Source: Treponema sp. (GTDB lineage: Bacteria; Spirochaetota; Spirochaetia; Treponematales; Breznakiellaceae). Taken from it: DNA of 30,019 nucleotides. A model generated the notes under the pieces. That model was given only the letters and a program-made list of their open reading frames with translations. It did not search any database and was not told the DNA's origin. The DNA lies in assembly GCA_031281925.1 (NCBI GenBank), contig JAITES010000058.1, positions 1-30,019 of the forward strand, read 5' to 3'. Below, one piece after another: positions 23,642 to 30,019 of the stretch. Position numbers and translations under genes: made by a program. Numbering within the stretch: position 1 is the stretch's first letter; each line of letters begins with the position of its first letter.

Positions 23642-24108
23642 TGTCGGCAAGGGCAAAAAAAAGTTTTAATCCGTTTCAGGATACCCTGATCCTGACCGGC
23701 TGGCTGGCCGGCCTCCTTTTGCTTGCAAGCCTTATATGGCTTTTGTCCGGCTCTTTAAGGGAAGGAATTTTGTTGAAACGAATAAACCGCCTGCTCAAGA
23801 CCCAGGGTTATTCCTGGGTACTCTCATCCCCGATTCCTTCGCGGCCTGCCGCCGGGGGGATACAGGTTCTGGGAAGCTGGTACAGGATCTCAAGTCCCGA
23901 TCAGGATGCTTCCGCATGTGTGTTTCCCCTTTTCACCGACGGAATCGGCGTACTCTGCCTTGCCCGGCTCAACCGGGATGCAAAAGTGGAGGAACTTGTG
24001 GCCCTTACCGTTCATGGTGAAAAAGTATTTTCCCGTATCCCGGAGGCGCAGAAAGATATCTACAGGAGACGTATCGAAAGAGCCAATCCGGAAAAGGCAT
24101 CGCCGTGA
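23641..24108 (+). CDS. rnfG: RnfG-like small membrane-anchored protein lacking the FMN threonine
   Basis: This 155-residue protein has one N-terminal membrane segment (about 18-38) and an extracytoplasmic domain. Position between rnfD and rnfE, and the segment FTDGIGVLCLARLNRDAKVEELVAL, which resembles the FMN-binding fold's G-Y-x-G...D-x-G-K-I strand pair, mark it as RnfG-like. It is shorter than usual (about 190-215) and ends before the S-G-A-T flavinylation motif would appear; no such motif exists anywhere in it. The start overlaps the rnfD stop (TGATG), with GGAGAG just upstream; GTG 23638 is an alternative. The assignment rests partly on gene order. Confidence 0.65.
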   Translation: MSARAKKSFNPFQDTLILTGWLAGLLLLASLIWLLSGSLREGILLKRINRLLKTQGYSWVLSSPIPSRPAAGGIQVLGSWYRISSPDQDASACVFPLFTDGIGVLCLARLNRDAKVEELVALTVHGEKVFSRIPEAQKDIYRRRIERANPEKASP

Positions 24109-24731
24109 ACAATACCTATCATTCTCATCCATTCTGGGGGAACAGAAGTCCCCTCTCTTCTTTGGCCGGTTTAGCCCTTATCCTCATCTGTTCAAGCCGT
24201 TTGGCCTATGCCCTTACCGTAAGCGTCGGTCTCCTCTGGCTCTACCTTCTTACCGGCCTTTCCCTGTGGTTTGCCCGGCGCATCCTGCCTGAAAGGGGCA
24301 GATCCCTGGTTATTCTGGCTGTTTCCTGCTTCATTGGGGCTCTGTACCTCTGGGTTCACCTGCTGATCAATCCCTTTCTGGGAATGGAATGTTTCTTCCC
24401 CATCCTTCTGGGGCCTCTGATATACACAGGTTCCGGTACGGCGGAAAGAATACAGACCATGGATCTCAGTGAGGGACTGGCCGCAAGTTTCTTCGATGCT
24501 CTGGTTTACTGCGGCCTCTCCATTGCCTTGGCCCTTATCCGGGAACCTCTGGGCTTCCTTTCCCTTTCCTTTCCCGGCGGCAGCAGGGGAATGATCTTCT
24601 TTTTTGCAGGCAAAACTTCTCTTCTCTATCCGGTTTCCCTCAGTTCCGGAGCCTTTCTCCTCCTTGGTTATGGGATCGTCATCTACAATTTTTTAAGAGG
24701 CCGGGACAATTCCGGGGAGGAAGATGAATGA
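24105..24731 (+). CDS. rnfE: RnfE-like membrane protein without the cluster cysteines
   Basis: This 208-residue protein has about six membrane segments, as in RnfE/NqrD. Aligned without gaps at the N-terminus, FWGNRSPLSSLAGLAL matches E. coli RsxE LWKNNSALVQLLGLCP: the cluster Cys is Ala24. In the second half FFPILLGPLIYTGSG matches FIPLIVTNCIVVGRA, so the other Cys is also lost. C29 and the Cys in GMECFFP lie elsewhere. LALIREPLG matches the conserved LGSLREIIG. Start is GTG 24105, overlapping the rnfG stop as GTGA. Family membership is supported, cluster binding is not. Confidence 0.8.
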   Translation: MNNTYHSHPFWGNRSPLSSLAGLALILICSSRLAYALTVSVGLLWLYLLTGLSLWFARRILPERGRSLVILAVSCFIGALYLWVHLLINPFLGMECFFPILLGPLIYTGSGTAERIQTMDLSEGLAASFFDALVYCGLSIALALIREPLGFLSLSFPGGSRGMIFFFAGKTSLLYPVSLSSGAFLLLGYGIVIYNFLRGRDNSGEEDE

Positions 24732-25342
24732 TAAAATTCCTTATTCTAATCATTTTTTCAAGCTGTTCGGCAAACCTGGTTTTCCAGTACGGTCTGGGGC
24801 TAAAGGGAGTAAGCCGCCGGCCGGGAGGGGAGGGAAAGAGCTTCCCCTGGTATAGCGTGCTTTTTCTCTTTATCAGCGTAATCTTCCTCTGGCTCTTCTA
24901 TACCCTGATCCTTTCCCTGTTTTCTCTGGGTATCTTTGCCTATATTCTCCTCTTCCCGCTGAGCGCCGTCATGCCCCGCGCCGTGGAGAAGGTTCTTGGC
25001 CGGCTTTTTCATCTTCCTCCGCAGGAAGAACGGGCTTACAGTCCCCTGGACGCGTATGAAGGGCTCTGCCCCGCGGCAAGCCTTCTTACCCTTCACCTGG
25101 CATCTTCTTTTGCAGAGGCTCTCTCTCTTGCTCTGGGTTTTTCCCTTGGCATCCTGTTCTCTCTGGTACTAATCCGGGAAGTCGCCCGCCGTTCATCCAT
25201 GGAACAGGTAAACCGTTTCTTCAGGGGAAATGCCCTTACCCTGGTATCGCTGGGCCTTGCCTCCCTCATTTTAAGCGCCGCCTCCGCTATTTTGATCGGC
25301 GCGCTGAGCGGTTCCATGCTCCCCGCCTTTTTTTCGCCATGA
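24728..25342 (+). CDS. rnfA: RnfA-like membrane protein without the cluster cysteines
   Basis: This 204-residue polytopic protein matches RnfA/NqrE best at its C-terminus, where FRGNALTLVSLGLASLIL parallels FRGNAIALITAGLMSLAF, and at LGFSLGILFSLVLIRE. The N-terminal FLGLCPFxGVSK of active RnfA reads YGLGLKGVSR, losing the Cys, and the LPLITTNCAVLG stretch reads CPAASLLTLHLA, where Thr aligns with the second Cys. The [2Fe-2S] site at the centre of the membrane is therefore absent. A soluble insertion (about 90-112) sits between membrane segments. It starts as ATGA over the rnfE stop, with GGGAGGA 6 nt upstream. It is the last gene of the operon; no rnfB follows. Confidence 0.78.
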   Translation: MIKFLILIIFSSCSANLVFQYGLGLKGVSRRPGGEGKSFPWYSVLFLFISVIFLWLFYTLILSLFSLGIFAYILLFPLSAVMPRAVEKVLGRLFHLPPQEERAYSPLDAYEGLCPAASLLTLHLASSFAEALSLALGFSLGILFSLVLIREVARRSSMEQVNRFFRGNALTLVSLGLASLILSAASAILIGALSGSMLPAFFSP

Positions 25343-25424
25343 TTAGAGGAAGATTATTCCTTATTTTCCATTCTGCCAACAAATAGCTTTTCAGAATGCA
25401 GGTTATAAGGTAAAATTATAGTAA

Positions 25425-27272
25425 ATGGATGGCAGGATAAAATTGATACTGGGTTCTCACAGGCATGTGGCATGGGGAGCCCCGGAAGAAGATTTCCAGG
25501 ATCTCTACGAAAAAGAACTCAAACCGATGTTGACTGCCCTCTGCAAATTTCCCCGGATCAACATGACGCTCCACTATTCCGGGGTTCTGCTCCAGTGGGT
25601 CACGAGAAACCGTCCTGAATTTTCCATGCTGATCAAGGATCTGCTCCGCCACAAGCAGGTAGAGCTTCTTGGCGGCGGCTTCTATGAACCTCTGCTGCCT
25701 CTGCTGCCCCTTACCGACAAAATCGGCCAGATTGAGATGCTTACGGCAAGTCTCCGCAGGCAGTTTGGGAAAAGACCCCTCGGCTGCTGGATTCCTGCCT
25801 TTGCCTGGGAGCAGAATCTGGCCGGCCCCTTAAATAATTCGGGGATGCTCTATACCTTCCTTGATGAGTCCCAGTTTACCGCAGCAAGGGGTGAGGCGGG
25901 CCCGGGGAAGACCGGTTATGTTCCCTGTTTTACAGAGGATCAGGGGAAGCTTATTACCGTTTTTCCCGTAGCAAGCCGTTTTCATGCTTCCTTTGGTACC
26001 GGCCTTATCTCTCCGGCCCTGGAGAAGATGCAGGATACCCTGAGCGGCGGCGGAAATGATACGGTAGTGAGCCTCTTTCCCGCCATGGTACCGGGAGACG
26101 GCGAATCCCCTGAGCTTTTCTATCACCGGATCTTTGAAGAATTCTCCCGGGCCGGGGATAATATCGAATACACCAGCCCGGCGAAGCAGCTGAAAACCGC
26201 CGCCTGCTATGAAAAACTCTACTTTCCCAGTTCCATCGCTTCGGAAAAGGGTGGAAATGCCTATCTCCCCCGGCAGGCTCTTCTCGATTATCCTGAAACC
26301 AACTCCATCTATACCAGGATGATGTTTACCCATGTATTGATCAGCCAGCTTCGCGGAGACAAGTCCCGCAAGCGTACCGCACGGGAAGAATTCTGGAAGG
26401 CCCAGGGCTGCGATGTATTCTACAACGGGAAAGACGGAGGCGGAATTTCCCGCAAAACTGTACGGCAGGCGGCCTACAGGGCCCTCCTTGAAGCGGAAAA
26501 GATCACCCGCGAAAAGGGCACTTTTGTCCCTTCTCTTTCCATATTCGATTTGGACATGGACGGCCGCGGGGAGTGCCTCTTCCAGGGGGAGAAGATCAAC
26601 TGCTATATCCACAGCAGGGGAGCCGCTATCTTTGAACTTGATTACCTCCCCAGGCCCTGGAACTATCTGGATACCTTTGACGCTCAGGAAAAGGGGAAAA
26701 AGGCTCTCTTCAAGGGCGCCGCCTTCAGGGATTTTATTGTCCCGGATTCGGCTTCACTTGAAAGTCTTGAGACAGGCCGGGTTCCCGGCGGAAGGGCCTT
26801 TGGAGACGAACTCTTTGAAATTGCCGAAATTGACCGTTCCCATGACCGAATCCGTTTTGTCAGGGGCAGGGAGGAAGGGCTCCCCTTTGGCGGACTCAAA
26901 ATTGAAAAGACCTTTCAGTTTAAAAAAGATACCATGCGGCTTCTCTATTCCATCAGGAACGAAGGGGAAAAAAAAGCCGAATTTCACTTTGTCCCGCGGC
27001 TGGATCTTTCCCTGGAAGGGGAGGGGAGCGCGTCGGGCCTTGCCCAGAACAGCAGCACTGATACTGTAGAGTTCAGGGAACAAAAAAACGAATCAAACCT
27101 TCTTATACGGGCCGGCAAGGTTTTCAATCTGAACTTTAAGGCCGTCTATTCTCCGGGAAAGGCCGGGGAATACCAGTACCATGCACTCTTTCCCCGTTTT
27201 CCTGTTTCTCTGGAAGCGGGGGCGGTTTGGGAACTTGAATTTACCCTTAAAATATCCAATAGTGGGAAATAA
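25425..27272 (+). CDS. GH57/DUF1925-DUF1926 family protein with altered catalytic motifs
   Basis: This 615-residue cytoplasmic protein resembles GH57 4-alpha-glucanotransferases and amylases: a (beta/alpha)7 N-terminal domain (1-300), a helical region (DUF1925-like, about 300-360) and a C-terminal beta domain (DUF1926-like, about 370-615). GGGFYEP (83-89) is intact. Other motifs differ: HNHQPxG reads HRHVAWG (12-18); the nucleophile motif, PERVW in active enzymes, reads PAFAW with Ala125 in place of Glu; AQCNDAYWHG reads AQGCDVFYNG (326-335). D225-G-E is partly kept. It may be inactive, or act on a different substrate. ATG 25425 has no Shine-Dalgarno; TTG 25443, with AGGAT upstream, is an alternative. 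Its stop overlaps metG. Confidence 0.8.
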   Translation: MDGRIKLILGSHRHVAWGAPEEDFQDLYEKELKPMLTALCKFPRINMTLHYSGVLLQWVTRNRPEFSMLIKDLLRHKQVELLGGGFYEPLLPLLPLTDKIGQIEMLTASLRRQFGKRPLGCWIPAFAWEQNLAGPLNNSGMLYTFLDESQFTAARGEAGPGKTGYVPCFTEDQGKLITVFPVASRFHASFGTGLISPALEKMQDTLSGGGNDTVVSLFPAMVPGDGESPELFYHRIFEEFSRAGDNIEYTSPAKQLKTAACYEKLYFPSSIASEKGGNAYLPRQALLDYPETNSIYTRMMFTHVLISQLRGDKSRKRTAREEFWKAQGCDVFYNGKDGGGISRKTVRQAAYRALLEAEKITREKGTFVPSLSIFDLDMDGRGECLFQGEKINCYIHSRGAAIFELDYLPRPWNYLDTFDAQEKGKKALFKGAAFRDFIVPDSASLESLETGRVPGGRAFGDELFEIAEIDRSHDRIRFVRGREEGLPFGGLKIEKTFQFKKDTMRLLYSIRNEGEKKAEFHFVPRLDLSLEGEGSASGLAQNSSTDTVEFREQKNESNLLIRAGKVFNLNFKAVYSPGKAGEYQYHALFPRFPVSLEAGAVWELEFTLKISNSGK

Positions 27273-29677
27273 TGAAACGCAGACTAATAACTTCCGCTCT
27301 TCCCTACGTGAACAACGTGCCTCATCTGGGGAATCTTATTCAGGTGCTCTCCGCCGACTGTTTTGCCCGGTTCTGCCGGCTCCGCTCCTACGAAACGCTC
27401 TATATTTGCGGTACCGATGAATATGGAACCGCCACGGAAACCAGGGCCGCCGAAGAGGGGATAAGCCCCCGCGAACTCTGTGACCGCTATCATGCCATTC
27501 ATGCGGATATTTACCGCTGGTTCAATATCGCCTTTGACAAATTCGGCCGTACCTCAACTCCCATTCAGACCGAAGTGACCCAGGGAATCTTCAGGAAACT
27601 GGATGAAGCAGGTTACATACTGGAACATCAGCTTGAGCAGCTCCACTGCGGACACTGCGGCCGTTTTCTTGCGGACCGTTTTATCCGGGGTGTCTGCCCC
27701 TACTGCGGTTCTTCCGAAGCCAGAGGGGATCAGTGTGAGTCCTGCGGCAAGCTTCTCGATCCTACGGAACTTAAGGAGCCCAAATGCTCGGTGTGTGGTT
27801 CTACTCCGGCACTTAAATCAACCAAACATCTCTACATCGATCTGCCCAAGATCCGGCCCCTGCTGGAAGAGTGGATCAAGGAGGCTTCGGTAAAAGGCTT
27901 CTGGGCCAACAACGCTATCCGCATGACGGAGGCATGGATCAGGGACGGTCTCAAGGAAAGGGCAATTACCCGGGATCTCAGATGGGGCATCCCCGTGCCC
28001 AGGGCGGGTTTTGAGGACAAGGTATTCTATGTGTGGTTTGACGCGCCTATCGGTTACATTTCCATAACGGGAAACCTGGGGGACGAGATCACGGCGGACT
28101 GGCGCGGCTTTGTCGATTACTGGTGGAAGAGCCCGGACAATACGGAACTATATCAGTTCATCGGCAAGGATAACATCCCCTTTCACACGGTGATCTTCCC
28201 TTCAAGCCTCCTGGGTTCTTCTTCCAATCCCAAAAAACCCGATTGGACCATGCTCCACCACATGAGCAGTACCGAGTACCTCAACTACGAAGGAGGCAAG
28301 TTCTCCAAGTCGCGGGGCATCGGCATCTTTGGTACCGATGTGATGGAGACAGGGATTCCCGCGGATGTGTGGCGTTTCTACATCTTCTATAACCGGCCGG
28401 AAAAGGCCGATTCTCTCTTTACCTGGAAGGATTTTCAGGAGAAGGTCAACGGGGAACTCATCGGCAACCTGGGGAACCTCGTGAACCGTACCCTGTCCTT
28501 TGTCATCCGCTACTACGGCGGCCTCATCCCCGCGGAAGAGAGGACGGATCCCGCTGAAACTGAATATTCAATCGAACAGGAAACGAAGTCTCCTGCTTTC
28601 TGGGAGAAGATCCGTAAATACGAGGGGGACATTGCCGCCCTGCTGGAAAAGGCTGAATTGAGGGACGCCTTCAAGATGATTTTTGAACTTTCAAGTTTTG
28701 CCAATAAAAGCTTCCAGGATGGCGAACCCTGGCGGAGGCGCAAGGGTGAGGCAGGAGATCCGGAAGGGCCTGAAGCTGCCGCGGCGTTGATTCGCTCCCT
28801 CTGCCATGTAGTGAGGGATATTGCCGTGATGATAGAGCCCTACATGCCCGCTGCAGCGGAAAGGATAGCCGGTTTTTTCGGACTCTCCTTTGGCAGGGAT
28901 CTTGACATCGGCAAGAATCCTGAATGCCTCTCCTGGAAGGATCTGGGTACGGAACGCGGCCTTAAAGAGGTAGTTAAGTGCGAAGTTCTCTTTTCCAAAC
29001 TTGAGGAAGAAAACATAGAAGCCCTGCGGATCCGGTATTCGGGGAGTCAGCAGGAAAGAGAGGCCGAACCGAAAGAAGCTGAGGCGCCGGAACCGGGTGC
29101 CGCTAACCTTAAAAATTCAAATTCATCAAATCCAATCGAACAGAAGGCGAAGCTTCCTGAATTTTCCAATACCCTGGATCTCCGGGTTGCAAAGATCGTC
29201 AAGATTGAAAGGCACCCCAAGGCGGACAAACTCTACATTGAGACACTGGAAATTGGAAAAGCCGACGGAACCATCGAAGAAAGGATCATTGTTTCCGGCC
29301 TTGTGCCTTTCTATAAAGAAGAAGAACTTCTGGGAAAGCATATCATCGTGGCCTACAACCTCAAGGCCGCAAAACTGCGGGGCGTGGAGAGTAGGGGCAT
29401 GCTTCTGGCGGCCTCCGACATGAATGGCGCTCCCGGTGAAGACGGAAAGCCCACGGAAAGATGCGAAGTCCTGGATGCGTCGGGGATCCCAACCGGAACG
29501 CGAGTTATACCGGAAGGCATGGAGAGCGGTAATCCGCCTGATGAAATTGACATTGATACCTTCTTCTCCATCCCCATGCTGGTAAAAGACAACACCGTTA
29601 CTGTGGGCGGTAAGGCCCTCTGTCTTGACGGGAAGCCTGTAAAGACGGCGATCATCGGCGAAGGTGAAGTGCATTAA
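27272..29677 (+). CDS. metG: Methionyl-tRNA synthetase
   Basis: This 801-residue class-I synthetase charges tRNA-Met. The HIGH-type motif is PHLGN (17-21) and the KMSKS loop reads KFSKS (343-347). A zinc knuckle with four CxxC pairs (CGHC, CPYC, CESC, CSVC) lies at about 127-175. The anticodon-binding helical domain follows, and after a charged linker (about 590-630) a C-terminal EMAPII/Trbp111-type tRNA-binding domain (about 631-801), with LDLRVAKIVKIERHPKADKL. Such domains promote dimerisation and tRNA affinity. Start ATG 27272 shares one base with the preceding TAA. Two linkers contain a related A/T-leaning peptide code (IEQxxKxP), reported separately. Confidence 0.97.
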   Translation: MKRRLITSALPYVNNVPHLGNLIQVLSADCFARFCRLRSYETLYICGTDEYGTATETRAAEEGISPRELCDRYHAIHADIYRWFNIAFDKFGRTSTPIQTEVTQGIFRKLDEAGYILEHQLEQLHCGHCGRFLADRFIRGVCPYCGSSEARGDQCESCGKLLDPTELKEPKCSVCGSTPALKSTKHLYIDLPKIRPLLEEWIKEASVKGFWANNAIRMTEAWIRDGLKERAITRDLRWGIPVPRAGFEDKVFYVWFDAPIGYISITGNLGDEITADWRGFVDYWWKSPDNTELYQFIGKDNIPFHTVIFPSSLLGSSSNPKKPDWTMLHHMSSTEYLNYEGGKFSKSRGIGIFGTDVMETGIPADVWRFYIFYNRPEKADSLFTWKDFQEKVNGELIGNLGNLVNRTLSFVIRYYGGLIPAEERTDPAETEYSIEQETKSPAFWEKIRKYEGDIAALLEKAELRDAFKMIFELSSFANKSFQDGEPWRRRKGEAGDPEGPEAAAALIRSLCHVVRDIAVMIEPYMPAAAERIAGFFGLSFGRDLDIGKNPECLSWKDLGTERGLKEVVKCEVLFSKLEEENIEALRIRYSGSQQEREAEPKEAEAPEPGAANLKNSNSSNPIEQKAKLPEFSNTLDLRVAKIVKIERHPKADKLYIETLEIGKADGTIEERIIVSGLVPFYKEEELLGKHIIVAYNLKAAKLRGVESRGMLLAASDMNGAPGEDGKPTERCEVLDASGIPTGTRVIPEGMESGNPPDEIDIDTFFSIPMLVKDNTVTVGGKALCLDGKPVKTAIIGEGEVH

Positions 29678-29684
29678 CCGTGAA

Positions 29685-30019
29685 ATGAAGCTTGCCGGCA
29701 TAGAAAGCGCCGATCTTTCGGTCTGCAACAGCGCGGCAACGTTTCTGCAGTCCGCCTTCTGGGGGAGTTTCAAGGCCCGCTTCGGCTGGAGCGCCGGAGC
29801 CTTCAAGGTACACTGGGAAAACCTGGAAGCCGAACCCATGCTTCTCATCAGCCGCAGAATCTGCAGGGGCCTTTCCTTTGCCTATGTACCCTGGTATGGC
29901 TGCGGCCTCTCTTCCGGCCCCCTTGCGGAACTTGCCGCGGCCCTGCGCAGGCGGCTGCCCCGTGACACCGCCTTTATCCGTTTTGATCCTCCCTGGTATA
30001 CCGAAGCCGATGAAGAGCC
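29685..30019 (+). CDS. FemAB-like peptidoglycan bridge aminoacyltransferase (5' part)
   Basis: The first 111 residues are in the window; the gene runs off the right edge. The N-terminus FLQSAFWGSFKARFGW and the block RGLSFAYVPWYGCG, followed by LRRRLPRDTAFIRFDPPW, are typical of FemABX proteins (GNAT fold), which add amino acids from aminoacyl-tRNA to the lipid II side chain. It starts 8 bp after metG and is probably cotranscribed; a synthetase next to an enzyme that uses charged tRNA is suggestive but common order could explain it. The ribosome site is weak. Function is inferred from the N-terminal half only. Confidence 0.75.
   Translation, partial: MKLAGIESADLSVCNSAATFLQSAFWGSFKARFGWSAGAFKVHWENLEAEPMLLISRRICRGLSFAYVPWYGCGLSSGPLAELAAALRRRLPRDTAFIRFDPPWYTEADEE

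Noticed and set aside
25369..25398. CATTCTG...CAGAATG inverted repeat after rnfA
   Set aside because: Only 7 bp with a 16-nt loop and no T-tract; too weak to call a terminator or operator.
25417..25422. TATAGT as a -10 box for the GH57 gene
   Set aside because: It ends 2 nt before ATG 25425 and no -35 lies at a workable distance.
1..30019. CRISPR array, tRNA, rRNA, insertion sequence or prophage
   Set aside because: No regularly spaced repeats, cloverleaf-like sequences, rRNA blocks, transposase or phage proteins were seen on either strand.

Overview
The window looks like chromosomal DNA of a spirochete, most likely a Treponema of the termite-gut type. This is inferred from several things seen together: long signal-peptide outer-membrane beta-barrel proteins, a ChvE-type sugar ABC transporter with two different sugar-binding proteins, a bacteriohemerythrin, a divergent Rnf-like gene set, frequent TTG starts and tightly overlapping operons. 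The species cannot be fixed from this sequence alone. Gene density is very high. There is no rRNA, tRNA, CRISPR array, transposase or phage gene that I can see.

Left edge (1-2892): the tail of an unidentified ORF runs into an imperfect palindromic element. It is followed, on the minus strand, by a small PD-(D/E)XK nuclease-like protein and a 640-residue predicted outer-membrane protein. Middle-left (2893-10207, plus strand): two tandem paralogous outer-membrane proteins, then a membrane-anchored periplasmic sugar-binding protein, a LytS/YesM-type histidine kinase and a YesN-type (REC plus AraC) response regulator. These last three resemble the XylFII-LytS-YesN sugar-sensing system known from clostridia. 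The next transcription unit (10306-15541) is the probable target: a XylF-like lipoprotein, ChvE, and the GguA/GguB multiple-sugar importer. Its promoter region carries strong inverted repeats, including a perfect 14-bp palindrome in the spacer of the best promoter candidate. A bacteriohemerythrin with its own promoter and terminator follows.

On the minus strand (16195-19241) a family-4 uracil-DNA glycosylase overlaps priA by TTGA, a DNA-repair and replication-restart pair. Divergent from it is one tightly packed operon (19282-25342): a DUF212/divergent PAP2 membrane protein, an unrecognised polytopic membrane protein, and rnfC-rnfD-rnfG-rnfE-rnfA homologues. By eye alignment this Rnf-like set has lost almost every known cofactor site. 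The NADH/FMN motifs of RnfC, the flavin-attachment motifs of RnfD and RnfG, and the four membrane Fe-S cysteines of RnfA and RnfE are all gone. No rnfB is present next to it. Only the two [4Fe-4S] motifs of RnfC remain. This is the most interesting system in the window.

The right end (25425-30019) holds a GH57/DUF1926 family protein with altered catalytic motifs, metG with a C-terminal tRNA-binding domain, and the start of a FemAB-like peptidoglycan bridge gene that leaves the window.
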